A stretch of DNA of 64,000 nucleotides from JASLEW01 sp035544895 (GCA_035544895.1 DASZZM010000092.1:1-64000), one strand, 5' to 3'; counted from the first letter of the stretch, positions 40,946 through 49,529 are shown. Translations and numbers: made by a program. The notes: generated by a model from the sequence alone, not told the origin.

Positions 40946-41540
40946 AACGAGATTACTGATCGGAGTCGCGCTCGCCGGCGGGGACTCGCGGCGCATGGGA
41001 AGCGACAAGATGGCTCTCGATCTGGGCGGAGAGACGCTGCCCGCCCTGGCCGCCGGGCGGCTGGCGGCGGTCTGCTCCGAAGTGGCGATCGCCGACCGCG
41101 GCCGGCGCCTGGTGCCCGGCTACCGTTCCCTGGAGGACGCTGCCGTCGAGGGACCAGCCGCCGGTATCCTGGGGGCGGCGCGAGCTTATCCAGGGAGCCT
41201 CCTGCTCGTCCTCGCCTGCGACCTGCCGCGCATCCCCCTCGCTCTCCTCGCAGAGCTGGCCGCCTCCTCGGACTGCGACTGGGCCGTGCCCCGCTGGCGC
41301 CGCGGCCTCGAGCCCCTCTGCGCCCTCTACGGCCCCGCCGCCCTGGACGCCCTCGCCCGCCTCGCCGCGCGCGGCCTGCCCGCTCCCCATCGCCTCGGCG
41401 ACGCCGGCGGCCTCGCCATCCGCTACGTCGACGAGCCCGAGCTTGCCCGCCACGGAGCGCTCGAGGACCTCTTCCTCAATGTCAACACCCCCGCCGATCT
41501 CGCCCGCTGGCGCCGGCTCGACCCTGCGGACGCCAGGTAG
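40824..41540 (+). CDS. mobA: Molybdenum cofactor guanylyltransferase with repeat-derived N-terminus
   Basis: MobA adds GMP to molybdopterin to make the bis-MGD cofactor. The nucleotidyltransferase signature LAGGDSRRMGSDKMAL begins near residue 50, followed by YRSLEDAAVEGPAAGILGAA and ACDLPRIP, with PADLARW near the C-terminus. Without its first ~45 residues the length suits MobA. Those extra residues (starting MKQRSLAGDG) are encoded by family R copy B; the only in-frame ATG is inside the repeat and no ATG, GTG or TTG lies at the usual start. Either the repeat was inserted in frame or a non-AUG start is used. MobB and Moa genes are not in the window. Confidence 0.8.
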   Translation: MKQRSLAGDGGLRSIGSPPATPRSPSLPSGGEGDAPTPDARTRLLIGVALAGGDSRRMGSDKMALDLGGETLPALAAGRLAAVCSEVAIADRGRRLVPGYRSLEDAAVEGPAAGILGAARAYPGSLLLVLACDLPRIPLALLAELAASSDCDWAVPRWRRGLEPLCALYGPAALDALARLAARGLPAPHRLGDAGGLAIRYVDEPELARHGALEDLFLNVNTPADLARWRRLDPADAR

Positions 41541-41621
41541 TGCTACGATGCCGACCCGATTTGCCGGCGCTCTGCGAGAGGACGGCGCCGGATCCGTCAC
41601 GAGATCACAAGGAGAATACGC

Positions 41622-42203
41622 ATGGACCTCAGCCTGACCTTTCTCGTCTGCCTCCTCGCTTTCGCCGGTGCCGCCCCGGGGGCCGCCCCCGCCAAGCCCG
41701 CCAAGACCAATCCCAAGGTCACGCTCGACACCTCGAAGGGCAAGATCGTCATCGAGCTCTATCCCGACAAGGCGCCCAAGTCCGTCGAGAACTTCCTCGC
41801 CTACGTCCGCTCCGGCACGTACAATGGCACCATCTTCCATCGCGTCATCCCCGGCTTCATGGTCCAGGGCGGCGGCTATGACGCCAACGGCGAGCAGAGG
41901 CCCACGCGCGCCCCCATCCAGAACGAATCGGACAACGGCCTCGCCAACGAGCGCGGCACCGTCGCCATGGCGCGGACCAACGATCCGAACAGCGCCACGG
42001 ACCAGTTCTTCATCAACGTCAAGGACAACGCCTTCCTGAACCGGGGGGCGCAGGGCGCGGGCTACGCGGTGTTCGGCAAGGTGATCGAGGGCATGGACGT
42101 GGCCGACAAGATCGTCGCCGTTCCGCGTGGGCACGGCAGCATCGGCGACGATCAGCCCAACGAGCCGGTGGTCCTCAACAAGGCGGTGGTGTCGAGCAAG
42201 TAG
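41622..42203 (+). CDS. Secreted peptidyl-prolyl cis-trans isomerase (cyclophilin)
   Basis: 193 residues with a signal peptide (MDLSLTFLVCLLAFAGAA), so it folds proteins in the periplasm. Cyclophilin blocks: ENFLAYVRSGTYNGTIFHRV, IPGFMVQGGGYD, GTVAMARTNDPNSATDQFFI and VFGKVIEGMDVADKI. The catalytic Arg of FHRVIPGFMVQGG is present. A TACGAT at about 41542 could be a -10 box. An AAGGAG ribosome site precedes the ATG. Confidence 0.93.
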   Translation: MDLSLTFLVCLLAFAGAAPGAAPAKPAKTNPKVTLDTSKGKIVIELYPDKAPKSVENFLAYVRSGTYNGTIFHRVIPGFMVQGGGYDANGEQRPTRAPIQNESDNGLANERGTVAMARTNDPNSATDQFFINVKDNAFLNRGAQGAGYAVFGKVIEGMDVADKIVAVPRGHGSIGDDQPNEPVVLNKAVVSSK

Positions 42204-42432
42204 GGTCGCTGGTCTTCCCGAAGCCTGCAAGAGTCCGGGGGCCGCAGGAGGTCTCCCGCAGGTTCCCCTTTCGCGGCGGCTCGCATCACAAGACAGGTTC
42301 GGGTACACACCGCAGAGCCGCCAGCGAAAGGGGAACCTGCGGGAGACCTCCTGCGGCCCACCACCGTTCACGCTCAGCGCGCGACCCACCGGCCTCAGAC
42401 ACCGCCAGTGAAGCTAGAATTTCTAGGAGGGA
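42204..42432. other. Intergenic region with family P hairpin
   Basis: No protein gene. It holds the long inverted repeat described separately (42239-42359) and the 3' flank of tRNA-Leu on the minus strand. Confidence 0.5.
42239..42359. repeat. Family P palindromic element, copy 2 (44-bp inverted repeat)
   Basis: Bases 42239-42282 and 42315-42359 form a 44-bp inverted repeat, perfect except for one bulged base, around a 32-nt loop (arm starts GGGCCGCAGGAGGTCTCCCG). The core (CGCAGGT, CCTTTCGCGGCGGC, CATCAC, AGCCGCCAG) aligns with the hairpin at 5665-5782. It lies between the cyclophilin gene and tRNA-Leu, with no T-run beside it. Confidence 0.9.
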
Positions 42433-42517
<85 letters not shown>

Positions 42518-42592
42518 TCAAAGAATAGTCTAGCAAGCCCACCGGCCGGCGCCCCGATCTAGGGCCCGTCCCGAGTGGGGACCCGAGAGACT

Positions 42593-42979
42593 CTAACGCG
42601 GCGGCGGCCCTCCTGGACGGCCGGGAGCTGCCGGCGCGGGCCGCGAGCCGCCCACCGGCGCGCCGGTCTTGCCGGGAACGGAGACCGGAGCGGTGGCAGG
42701 GCTCTTGGCGGGCTTGCCGGCGTTGGTCCTCGCGCCCTTCATCACCGAGCCCCCGGTCAGCTGTGGGATGCCGATCGCCAGCGTGGTCAAGATGAAGATG
42801 ATGAACGAGGTGACGGTCAGCTTGTGCAGCAGCGTCGTTGCGCCGCGCGCGCCAAAGGCGGTCTGCGTGCTGCCGCCGCCGAAGACCGACAGGTCCGCCC
42901 CTTTGCCCTGCTGCAGCAAGACCACCAGGATCAAGAACACGCAGACCAGGATATGCAGCACATACAGCAGATAGATCAC
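42593..42979 (-). CDS. secG: Preprotein translocase subunit SecG
   Basis: SecG is a small membrane subunit of the SecYEG export channel. The GTG at 42979, 9 nt after GGAGG, gives 128 residues with two helices (ILVCVFLILVVLLQQGKGAD and VTSFIIFILTTLAIGIP) and the family signature GADLSVFGGGSTQTAFG between. The C-terminal tail is rich in Pro/Ala/Gly (about 50 residues), long for SecG. The frame is open further upstream, but with unlikely composition. It closes the gap-pgk-tpiA-secG cluster, an order common in bacteria. Confidence 0.92.
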   Translation of the reverse strand: MIYLLYVLHILVCVFLILVVLLQQGKGADLSVFGGGSTQTAFGARGATTLLHKLTVTSFIIFILTTLAIGIPQLTGGSVMKGARTNAGKPAKSPATAPVSVPGKTGAPVGGSRPAPAAPGRPGGPPPR

Positions 42980-43091
42980 GGGTCGGGCCTCCAGCGCGGG
43001 GTAGGGACCCGGCGCTTTCCAGGGAAAGAGACGATCGAGTGCCGGCACGGCTGCGACGACTGCGACGACCGCAGCAGGGAGCGGCGGGCCG

Positions 43092-43871
43092 TCAGCCGGA
43101 AACACGAATGATAGCAAGGAATCGATGCGGGTCCAAACTGGCGCCGCCGACGAGAAAGCCGTCGATGGCCTCCTGCTCAATCAGCCCGTCCGCGTTCTCC
43201 GGCGTGACCGAGCCTCCGTAGACGATGGGAATGGCGGGTGCCCCTTCGCCCATCAGCTCCTCCACCACTCCGCGCATGAAGGCATGGGCCTCCTGAGCCA
43301 TCTCGGGAGTCGCCGTGTCGCCGGTACCGATGGCCCAGACCGGCTCGTAGGCAATTGCCACCGGCTCCGGCCTGCCGGCGAGCGCGCGGCGCAGCTGGCG
43401 CCCGAGCACCTCGAACGTGCGACCGGCCTTGCGCTGGGTCCGGGTCTCCCCCACGCAGAGCATGGGAGTGAGCCCAAGCCGGACGGCCGTGGCCACCTTG
43501 CGGGCGATCAGCTCGTCGCTCTCGCCATGATCCCGCCGCCGCTCGCTGTGGCCGCACAGCACCCAGGAGCAGCCCGCGTCGGCAAGCTGGCGCCCTGAGA
43601 CGTCGCCGGTGTGCGCCCCCTTGTCCTCGGGGTGCAGGTCCTGCCCGCCCACGGCCACCTCGTTGTCCACCAGCTCACGCGCCACCACCGGGATGAGCGG
43701 GAACGAAGGAAAGATCACGATCCGCGCCGTCTGCTCGAGCAGGGCGTCGGAAGCCGCCAGGCCGCGGCGCAGCGCCCGGCAGAAGTCGATGGCCTCGGCC
43801 TTGAGCAGGTTCATCTTCCAGTTGGCCGCCACCACCGGCCGGCGTCTGCTCGGAGGGCGCTCGGCGCTCAT
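43092..43871 (-). CDS. tpiA: Triosephosphate isomerase
   Basis: Glycolytic enzyme that interconverts DHAP and glyceraldehyde-3-phosphate. Active-site residues are in place: ANWKMN (K19), CGHSERR (His), AYEPVWAIGTG (Glu), and YGGSVTPEN for phosphate binding. Length is 259. The stop of pgk overlaps its ATG by 4 nt, so the two are coupled. Confidence 0.96.
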   Translation of the reverse strand: MSAERPPSRRRPVVAANWKMNLLKAEAIDFCRALRRGLAASDALLEQTARIVIFPSFPLIPVVARELVDNEVAVGGQDLHPEDKGAHTGDVSGRQLADAGCSWVLCGHSERRRDHGESDELIARKVATAVRLGLTPMLCVGETRTQRKAGRTFEVLGRQLRRALAGRPEPVAIAYEPVWAIGTGDTATPEMAQEAHAFMRGVVEELMGEGAPAIPIVYGGSVTPENADGLIEQEAIDGFLVGGASLDPHRFLAIIRVSG

Positions 43872-45124
43872 TGCCCGCGCTCCAGGACCGCGACGCCGGG
43901 AAGCTCCTTGCCGGCCAGGAGTTCCAGGGCCGCTCCGCCGCCGGTCGACACATGACCGATGCGGCCCGCCACTCCCGCCTGGCGCGCAGCGGCCACGGTC
44001 TCGCCGCCGCCGATCACCGAGTACCCCGCGCAGCCGGCCAGAGCCTGTGCCATCTCACGCGTACCGGCATCGAAAGGCGGCTTCTCGAAGACACCGAGCG
44101 GGCCGTTCCAGAGCAGGGTGCGCGCCCCTGCCATCGCCCGCGCGAACGCCTGCCGAGTGGCCGGGCCGATATCCACCGCCCTGGTGCCCGGAGGCACCCG
44201 GTCAGCCGGCACCGTCTCGATCCGCCGCGGCTGGTCGAGGTCGTCGGTCACCACCAGGTCGAGCGGCAGCAGCACCTCGACGCCGCGGGCGGCGGCGCGC
44301 TCCAGGATCTCGCGCGCCAGCGGAACCCGGTCCTCCTCGAAGAGCGAGGCGCCAAGCTGGTACCCGCGAGCCCGCAGGAAAGTGTTGGCCATGCCGCCGC
44401 CCAGCAGCAGGACGTCGAGCCGGGGTAGAAGGTTGGCGAGGGTATCGATCTTGCCTTCGATCTTGGCGCCTCCGAGCAGAGCGACAAAGGGCCGCTCGGC
44501 GTCACCGAGAAGCCGGGCCAGGGATGCGACCTCTCTCGCCATCAGGCGGCCGGCGGCCCTGCGGGTCAGCTGGCGCGTGATCCCGACCACCGAAGCGTGG
44601 GCGCGGTGGGCGCTGCCGAAGGCGTCGTCCACGTAGACCTCGGCCAGGGCTGCGAGCTGCGCCGCGAAGGCCGGATCATTGCGCGTCTCGCCGGCATGGA
44701 AACGCAAGTTTTCCAGCAGCAGCACCTCGCCGCGGCCCAGCGCGGCCGCCGCGGCCGCGGCCTTCTCGCCGACGCAGTCTTCGGCGAAGCCGATTTCCTG
44801 GCCGAGCAGCTCCGCGAGCCTTTCGGCCACCGGGCGCAGGCTGAACCGCGCGTCGCGCTCGCCCTTCGGCCGTCCACAATGGGAAGCGAGCAGCAGGCAG
44901 CCGCCCGCCGCTGCGAGCTCGCGCAGGGTCGGCAGCGCTTCGATCAGCCGGGAATCGTCCAAGACCCTGCGGCCGGTGCCGGCCGCGGCCTCGCCGCCGG
45001 TCCCGGCGTCCTCCGCCTTCCCGGACGGCTGGGCGAGAGGAACGTTGAAATCCACGCGGACGAACACCCGCTTGCCCCCGAGAGCTCCGAGGTCGAGGTC
45101 CTCCAGGGTCAGCAGATCGCTCAT
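43868..45124 (-). CDS. pgk: Phosphoglycerate kinase
   Basis: ATP-forming enzyme of glycolysis. Blocks: KRVFVRVDFNVPLAQ at residue 20, LLASHCGRPKGERDARFS, VLLLENLRFHAGE, VYVDDAFGSAHRAHAS, LLGGAKIEGKIDTL and GNGPL... seen as WNGPLGVFEKPPFDAGT, ending with GGGETVAAARQAG. Length is 418, typical. The N-terminal domain has an inserted Gly/Ala/Glu-rich loop (EDAGTGGEAAAGTG). Coupled to tpiA. Confidence 0.96.
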   Translation of the reverse strand: MSDLLTLEDLDLGALGGKRVFVRVDFNVPLAQPSGKAEDAGTGGEAAAGTGRRVLDDSRLIEALPTLRELAAAGGCLLLASHCGRPKGERDARFSLRPVAERLAELLGQEIGFAEDCVGEKAAAAAAALGRGEVLLLENLRFHAGETRNDPAFAAQLAALAEVYVDDAFGSAHRAHASVVGITRQLTRRAAGRLMAREVASLARLLGDAERPFVALLGGAKIEGKIDTLANLLPRLDVLLLGGGMANTFLRARGYQLGASLFEEDRVPLAREILERAAARGVEVLLPLDLVVTDDLDQPRRIETVPADRVPPGTRAVDIGPATRQAFARAMAGARTLLWNGPLGVFEKPPFDAGTREMAQALAGCAGYSVIGGGETVAAARQAGVAGRIGHVSTGGGAALELLAGKELPGVAVLERGQ

Positions 45125-45194
45125 GGATGCGCGTCCTTCTCAGTGGGCACCGGCTGTGCCGACCCGAAGGATGAGATGGTACTGCGAGTTCTTC

Positions 45195-46208
45195 TTAGAG
45201 ACATAGCGTAGCCTGGCGGCTCAGCAGATCGGCAAGCCGATGGGCGTAGCCCCACTCGTTGTCGTACCAGGCCACGACCCGCGCCAGGTCGCCGACCGTC
45301 TGCACCAGGGCAAGGTCGACGACGGCCGACCGGGGATCGCCGACGAAGTCGGACGAGACGAGCTCTTCGTCGCTCACTCCCACGAGCCCCGCGAGAGGCC
45401 CCTCCGCGGCATCGCGGAACGCTTGCCGCACCTCTTCCAACGTCACTCGCCGGTCGAGCGACGCCACCAGGTCGAGCATGGCGACTGCCGGCGTCGGCAC
45501 GCGCGCCGAGAATCCCTCGATCCGGCCGGCGAGCTCCGGACAGATGAGCCCGACGGCATGCGGCGCGGTCGTGGAAGTGGGAATGATGTTGAGCGCCGCC
45601 GCGCGCGCCCGCCGCGGCTCCGGGTGCGCGAGGTCGAGCAGCCGCTGGCTCTCGGTGTAGCTGTGCACGGTGCTGGCAAGCGCTCCACGCAACCCAAACC
45701 GCTCGTGCAGCACGCGAGCCACCAGCGCCAGGCAGTTGGTCGTGCACGAGGCGTTGCTGACCACGCTGTGAAGGCGCGGGTCGTAGTCGCGCTCATTGAT
45801 TCCCTGGCAGACCGTGATATCGGCTGGATCGTCCGGATCGGCATTGGCCGAGATGACGACCGAGAGGGCGCCCGCCGCCAGATGGGCCGCCGCCCGGCCG
45901 CGCCCGGTGAAGCGGCCCGTGGCCTCGATCACCACCGTGACGCCGGCTTTCCGCCAATCGATCCTCGCCGGCTCCGGCTGGTGGCTGACCGGGACGTCGC
46001 GGCCGTCGATGCGCAGCGCCTCCGCCGCGGCCGCAACCGTGGCGCGGAAAGGCCCATGCACCGTGTCACGGGCCAGGAGGCGCGCCAGCACCGGTATCTC
46101 GACGATATCGTTGATCGCCGCGAGCTCGAGCTCGGGCCGGTCCCAGGCGATGCGCAGGAGAGCACGGCCGATGCGGCCGAAGCCGTTGATGGCGTAGCGG
46201 AGGGGCAT
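45195..46208 (-). CDS. gap: Glyceraldehyde-3-phosphate dehydrogenase
   Basis: Makes 1,3-bisphosphoglycerate with NAD. From ATG 46208 the length is 337. The Rossmann motif is INGFGRIGR at residue 7; INDI (Asp) favours NAD over NADP. The catalytic Cys is C155 in SNASCTTNC; STVHSYTESQRLLD and WYDNEWGYAHR also match. The segment before C155 (ISANADPDDPADITVCQGIN) departs from the common APAKGD.TIV.GVN form, yet a Cys and Thr context is kept. First gene of the cluster with pgk, tpiA and secG. Confidence 0.95.
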   Translation of the reverse strand: MPLRYAINGFGRIGRALLRIAWDRPELELAAINDIVEIPVLARLLARDTVHGPFRATVAAAAEALRIDGRDVPVSHQPEPARIDWRKAGVTVVIEATGRFTGRGRAAAHLAAGALSVVISANADPDDPADITVCQGINERDYDPRLHSVVSNASCTTNCLALVARVLHERFGLRGALASTVHSYTESQRLLDLAHPEPRRARAAALNIIPTSTTAPHAVGLICPELAGRIEGFSARVPTPAVAMLDLVASLDRRVTLEEVRQAFRDAAEGPLAGLVGVSDEELVSSDFVGDPRSAVVDLALVQTVGDLARVVAWYDNEWGYAHRLADLLSRQATLCL

Positions 46209-46336
46209 GGTCTCGGTGGGCGAGTCGGCAAACCGCCAAGCCACTCTATCAGCGGTGTCACGGGCCGGCACTTCGGGGCACTGATAGAATGGGCTGTGGC
46301 TCGCCGAGCGCGGCCTTCTATTACAGGAGGACGACA

Positions 46337-46699
46337 ATGGAAATGGGCAAGTATTGCAAGGCCTATCTCGCCAAGGACTTGCGGCAGTATCCCGGATGGA
46401 GCGAGAACAAGGCCAACGTGCGCAAGGAAAAGAAGGAGGTCGACGGCAAGGAAATCGAGGTCGACCGCGAGCTGGACGACGAGTCCATCCTCTACATCCA
46501 GGAGAACTATGTCGTCACCGACGACATCTTCAAGGACGAGCACATCATCTTCGACAACGTGACCGACGAATGGAAGCAGTTCTGCCACGAGACTCTCCAC
46601 TTCGAGATCCCGGTCTATGAGCCGATCGAGATCCCGCGGGCCGAGGAGCCTGCTCCAGCGGCCGCCGCCGACACCGAGCCGGCACCCAGCAACGGATAG
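46337..46699 (+). CDS. Conserved hypothetical protein, acidic, 120 aa
   Basis: I do not recognise a named family. The ATG at 46337 has CAGGAGG 9 nt upstream. The product reads YCKAYLAKDLRQYPGWSEN, then EIEVDRELDDESILYIQENY and VVTDDIFKDEHIIFDNVTDE, WKQFCHETLHFEIPV, and ends in an Ala/Pro/Glu tail. It is acidic and probably cytosolic. TAGAAT at 46285-46290 may be its -10. Its 3' end lies directly beside family R copy D and overlaps the only in-frame ATG of tsaD. Confidence 0.7.
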   Translation: MEMGKYCKAYLAKDLRQYPGWSENKANVRKEKKEVDGKEIEVDRELDDESILYIQENYVVTDDIFKDEHIIFDNVTDEWKQFCHETLHFEIPVYEPIEIPRAEEPAPAAAADTEPAPSNG

Positions 46700-47798
46700 A
46701 GGGCGCGGGGGGGAAGGGGACGCCCCCACCCCTGGCGCACGCACCTTCGTTCTTGGCATAGAGACGTCGTGTGACGATACCGCCTGCTCCGTCCTCGATG
46801 GCGAGGGGCGGGTGCTCTCTTCGGTCGTCTCGAGCCAGCTCGCCGCCCATCGTCCCTACGGCGGTGTCGTTCCCGAAATCGCCTCGCGCGAGCATCTGGC
46901 CAACTGGCTGCCGGTGAGCGGGGAGGCGTTGGCGCTCGCCGGCGTCACACCCGCGCAGTTGGAGGTGGTGGCGGCGACGCGCGGCCCCGGGCTGGTCGGC
47001 GCGCTGCTGGTCGGCCTGGCCCTGGGCAAAGCCTTCGCCTTCGCGCTCGGCCGTCCCTTTCACGCCATTCACCATCTGGAGGGCCACCTCTACTCGCCTT
47101 TCCTCAGCGCGCCGGATCAGATCGCCGTGCCGGCCGAGCCGCCGCCGGCGCGCTTTGCCGGGCTGGTGCTCTCGGGCGGACATACCAGCCTGTTCGCGGT
47201 TTCGGAAGGGCGGATCGAGACGCTCGGCGAGACACGCGACGACGCCATTGGAGAAGTCTTCGACAAGCTGGGCAAGCGGCTCGGCCTGCCCTACCCGCAA
47301 GGGCCGCGGCTCGATGAGCTGGCCGAGCGCGGCGACCAGCAATCGCGCCGCTTGCCGGTCCCCGCCTGCGGCGGCACCCTCGACTTCTCCTTCTCCGGGT
47401 TGAAGAGCCACGCCCTGGTCGAGGTCGAAAAGTTGGAGCGCCGCCTCGGCCCGCTCTGGCTGGGCGGCCCGCGGCCGGACGCGCCGCAGGAGCTTCTCGA
47501 CCTGCTCGCCGCCTTTCGCGCCGCCGCGATCGCCCAGGTGTTCGACCGCCTCGACCGCCTGCTGGATCGCCAGCCGGTCGAGCTCCTGGCAGTGTCGGGC
47601 GGCGCCGCCGCCAACCGTCTCCTGCGCCGCGAGCTCCCTTCCTGGGCCGCACGCCGCGGCCTCGCCCTCCGCCTCGTGCCCCTCGCCTACGCCGGCGACA
47701 ACGCCGCCATGATCGCCCACGCCGCCCTCCTCCGCCATCACCGTGGCCTGGCGGACGATCCCTTCACCGCGGAAGCCGAGAGCCGGATTCGGATCTAG
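46617..47798 (+). CDS. tsaD: tRNA threonylcarbamoyltransferase TsaD with repeat-derived leader
   Basis: TsaD transfers the threonylcarbamoyl group to A37 of ANN-decoding tRNAs. Core blocks from base 46743: LGIETSCDDTACSVLDGEGR, VVPEIASREHL, GPGLVGALLVGLALGKAF, IHHLEGHLYSPF (metal His), LVLSGGHTSLFAV, DFSFSGLKSHAL and AGDNAAMIAH. No ATG, GTG or TTG lies at the expected start. The nearest in-frame ATG, 46617, is inside the preceding gene and makes a leader that runs through family R copy D. Either that leader is made or a rare start codon is used. Start confidence is low; function is certain. Confidence 0.85.
   Translation: MSRSRSRGPRSLLQRPPPTPSRHPATDRGRGGEGDAPTPGARTFVLGIETSCDDTACSVLDGEGRVLSSVVSSQLAAHRPYGGVVPEIASREHLANWLPVSGEALALAGVTPAQLEVVAATRGPGLVGALLVGLALGKAFAFALGRPFHAIHHLEGHLYSPFLSAPDQIAVPAEPPPARFAGLVLSGGHTSLFAVSEGRIETLGETRDDAIGEVFDKLGKRLGLPYPQGPRLDELAERGDQQSRRLPVPACGGTLDFSFSGLKSHALVEVEKLERRLGPLWLGGPRPDAPQELLDLLAAFRAAAIAQVFDRLDRLLDRQPVELLAVSGGAAANRLLRRELPSWAARRGLALRLVPLAYAGDNAAMIAHAALLRHHRGLADDPFTAEAESRIRI
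46706..46743 (+). repeat. Family R palindromic repeat, partial copy D
   Basis: Only the right half of family R is present (GGGGGGGAAGGGGACGCCCC then CACCCCTGGCGCACGCA). It abuts the tsaD coding region and is read as its leader in frame (GGEGDAPTPGAR), as in mobA copy B (GGEGDAPTPDAR). Confidence 0.85.
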
Positions 47799-47828
47799 CT
47801 AGTCTTAGCTGCCACCGCCTGCTGCGAC

Positions 47829-47960
47829 TCCGAGGCATGAACAGCGCTCGCTAACTGGCGATGGCGGCCTCCGATCTATCGGATCGCCCCCCGCAACCCC
47901 TCGATCCCCTTCCCTCCCCTCCGGGGGGGAAGGGGACGCCCCCGCCCCTGACGTACGGAG
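47829..47960 (+). repeat. Family R palindromic repeat, copy C
   Basis: Complete plus-strand copy with the upstream segment (CAGCGCTCGCTAACTGGCGA, TGGCGGCCTCCGATCTATCG), the hairpin core, and GACGCCCCCGCCCCTGAC. It lies between tsaD and the Lrp-type gene and does not interrupt either frame. Confidence 0.9.
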
Positions 47961-48040
47961 AGTTTCGTCTTAACCTGGGGCCCGGCCTGCCAGATTTCTC
48001 CTGGGCTGGGTTATGATCGGGAGGGGGAGGGAGAGAGCGC

Positions 48041-48541
48041 ATGATCGACGGTATTGATGTGGAAATCCTGAAGATCCTTCAGCAGAATGCCCGGATCTCC
48101 AATGCGGAGATCGCTCGGAAGGTAGGAATGGCGCCGTCGGCGATACTCGAGCGCATTCGCAAGCTCGAGGGGAGAGGGGTCATCCAGGGATATGAGGCGA
48201 GGATCGACCCAGCGGCCCTGGGCCTGCATCTGCTGGCCTTCGTCTTCGTGCGTTCCGACGAGCTGGCCGGCGAGGCGCAGACGGCACAGGAGCTGGCGCG
48301 GATTCCGGAAGTGCAGGAGGTCCATCACATCGCCGGGGAGGATTGTTTCCTGCTCAAGGTGCGGGTCACCGATCCGAAGTCGCTCAGCCGCCTGCTGCGC
48401 GAGGGGCTGGGCAAGGGACAGGGGATCCGCTCGACCCGCACCACCATCGTCCTGGAGACGGCTCTCGAGAGCGCCCGGCTGCCGGTCACGGCGGTTGGCG
48501 CCACGGCGAAGCTGGAGGTGCTCCATGCCGACCAGCGCTGA
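48041..48541 (+). CDS. Lrp/AsnC-family transcriptional regulator
   Basis: 166 residues. The N-terminal winged HTH (DVEILKILQQNARISNAEIA, RKVGMAPSAILERIRKLEGR) is followed by the RAM ligand-binding domain (AALGLHLLAFVFVRS, VQEVHHIAGEDCFLLKVRV, LLREGLGKGQGIRSTRT). Such proteins sense amino acids. TATGAT at 48012-48017 is a possible -10 box. It overlaps the EamA transporter start by 17 nt, so it probably regulates or senses the substrate of that exporter. Confidence 0.9.
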   Translation: MIDGIDVEILKILQQNARISNAEIARKVGMAPSAILERIRKLEGRGVIQGYEARIDPAALGLHLLAFVFVRSDELAGEAQTAQELARIPEVQEVHHIAGEDCFLLKVRVTDPKSLSRLLREGLGKGQGIRSTRTTIVLETALESARLPVTAVGATAKLEVLHADQR

Positions 48542-49529
48542 AACCCCGGCCCTTCGCGTGGCGCAATGGCGCATTGCCCTCGCCCTGGCGGCGGTCTACG
48601 TTGTTTGGGGATCGACCTATCTGGCCATGCGCGTCAGCATCGAGACGCTGCCGCCCTTGACGGCTGCCGGCCTGCGTTACCTCGCCGCCGGGGGCCTGGT
48701 CTACGGGTGGGCGCGCTGGCGCGGCGCGCCTCCCGCGAGCGCGCGCCACTGGCGCTCGGCGGCGGTGATCGGCGCCCTTCTCCTGCTCGCCGGCAACGGC
48801 GGCGTGATGTGGGCGGAGCAGCAGGTGCCGTCGGGGCTGGCGGCGCTGGTCATCTCCACCGAGCCCCTGTGGATCGTTCTCCTGGTCTGGATGAGGCGGG
48901 GAGGAAGACGGCCGAGCTCTCGGGTCGCCATCGGCCTGGTGATCGGCTTCGCCGGCCTGGCGCTCCTGGTGCGCCCGAGCGCCGGCAATGGCCTGCCGCT
49001 CGCCGGCACCGTCGTGCTGGCGGTTGCCTCGGTCTGCTGGGCAGCCGGCTCGGTGTACTCGCAGCGCGCTCCGCTCCCCGCCTCCCCGCTGCTGGCCACC
49101 GGCATTCAGATGCTGTGCGGTGGCGCGCTCCTCTTCCTCGCGGGCGCCGTGGCGGGAGAGCCCGCACGCTTCGCCGTCGCCGCGGTCTCCTCACGCTCGG
49201 TCCTGGCCCTGCTCTACCTGATCGTCTTCGGCTCCATGGTCGCCTTCACCTGCTACAGCTGGCTCCTCCGCGTCGCCTCGCCGGTCCTCGTCTCCACCTA
49301 CGCCTACGTCAATCCCGTCATCGCCGTCTTCCTCGGCTGGGCCCTCGCCCACGAGCCCATCACCTCCGGCACCCTCCTCGCCGCCGCCGTCATCCTCGCC
49401 GGCGTCGTCCTCATCACCACCGCCGAAGCCACCCGCGCCCGTCGCCCCGCGCCCCACCGGCCGCAACCCTCCACCATCCCCACCCATCCGGCGGAGGAGC
49501 TCGTCGAAGCCGAGACCTGCCCCAGATAA
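48525..49529 (+). CDS. EamA-family (DMT) membrane transporter
   Basis: 334 residues and about ten helices. Two EamA halves start with VVWGSTYLAMRVSIETLPPL and LAVASVCWAAGSVYSQRAPL. FGSMVAFTCYSWLLR and YVNPVIAVFLGWALAHEPIT are typical of the YedA/RhaT-like group that exports metabolites or amino acids. The ATG at 48525 follows CTGGAGG. Coupled to the Lrp-type regulator. The C-terminal tail is Pro/Arg-rich. Confidence 0.88.
   Translation: MPTSAETPALRVAQWRIALALAAVYVVWGSTYLAMRVSIETLPPLTAAGLRYLAAGGLVYGWARWRGAPPASARHWRSAAVIGALLLLAGNGGVMWAEQQVPSGLAALVISTEPLWIVLLVWMRRGGRRPSSRVAIGLVIGFAGLALLVRPSAGNGLPLAGTVVLAVASVCWAAGSVYSQRAPLPASPLLATGIQMLCGGALLFLAGAVAGEPARFAVAAVSSRSVLALLYLIVFGSMVAFTCYSWLLRVASPVLVSTYAYVNPVIAVFLGWALAHEPITSGTLLAAAVILAGVVLITTAEATRARRPAPHRPQPSTIPTHPAEELVEAETCPR

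Noticed and set aside
42239..42359. Family P hairpin as an intrinsic terminator
   Set aside because: No T-run on either side and the stem is far longer than usual; a repeat is more likely, though termination may still occur.
42593..43180. Longer start for secG
   Set aside because: The added 67 residues have no homology and would overlap tpiA; GTG 42979 has a proper ribosome site.
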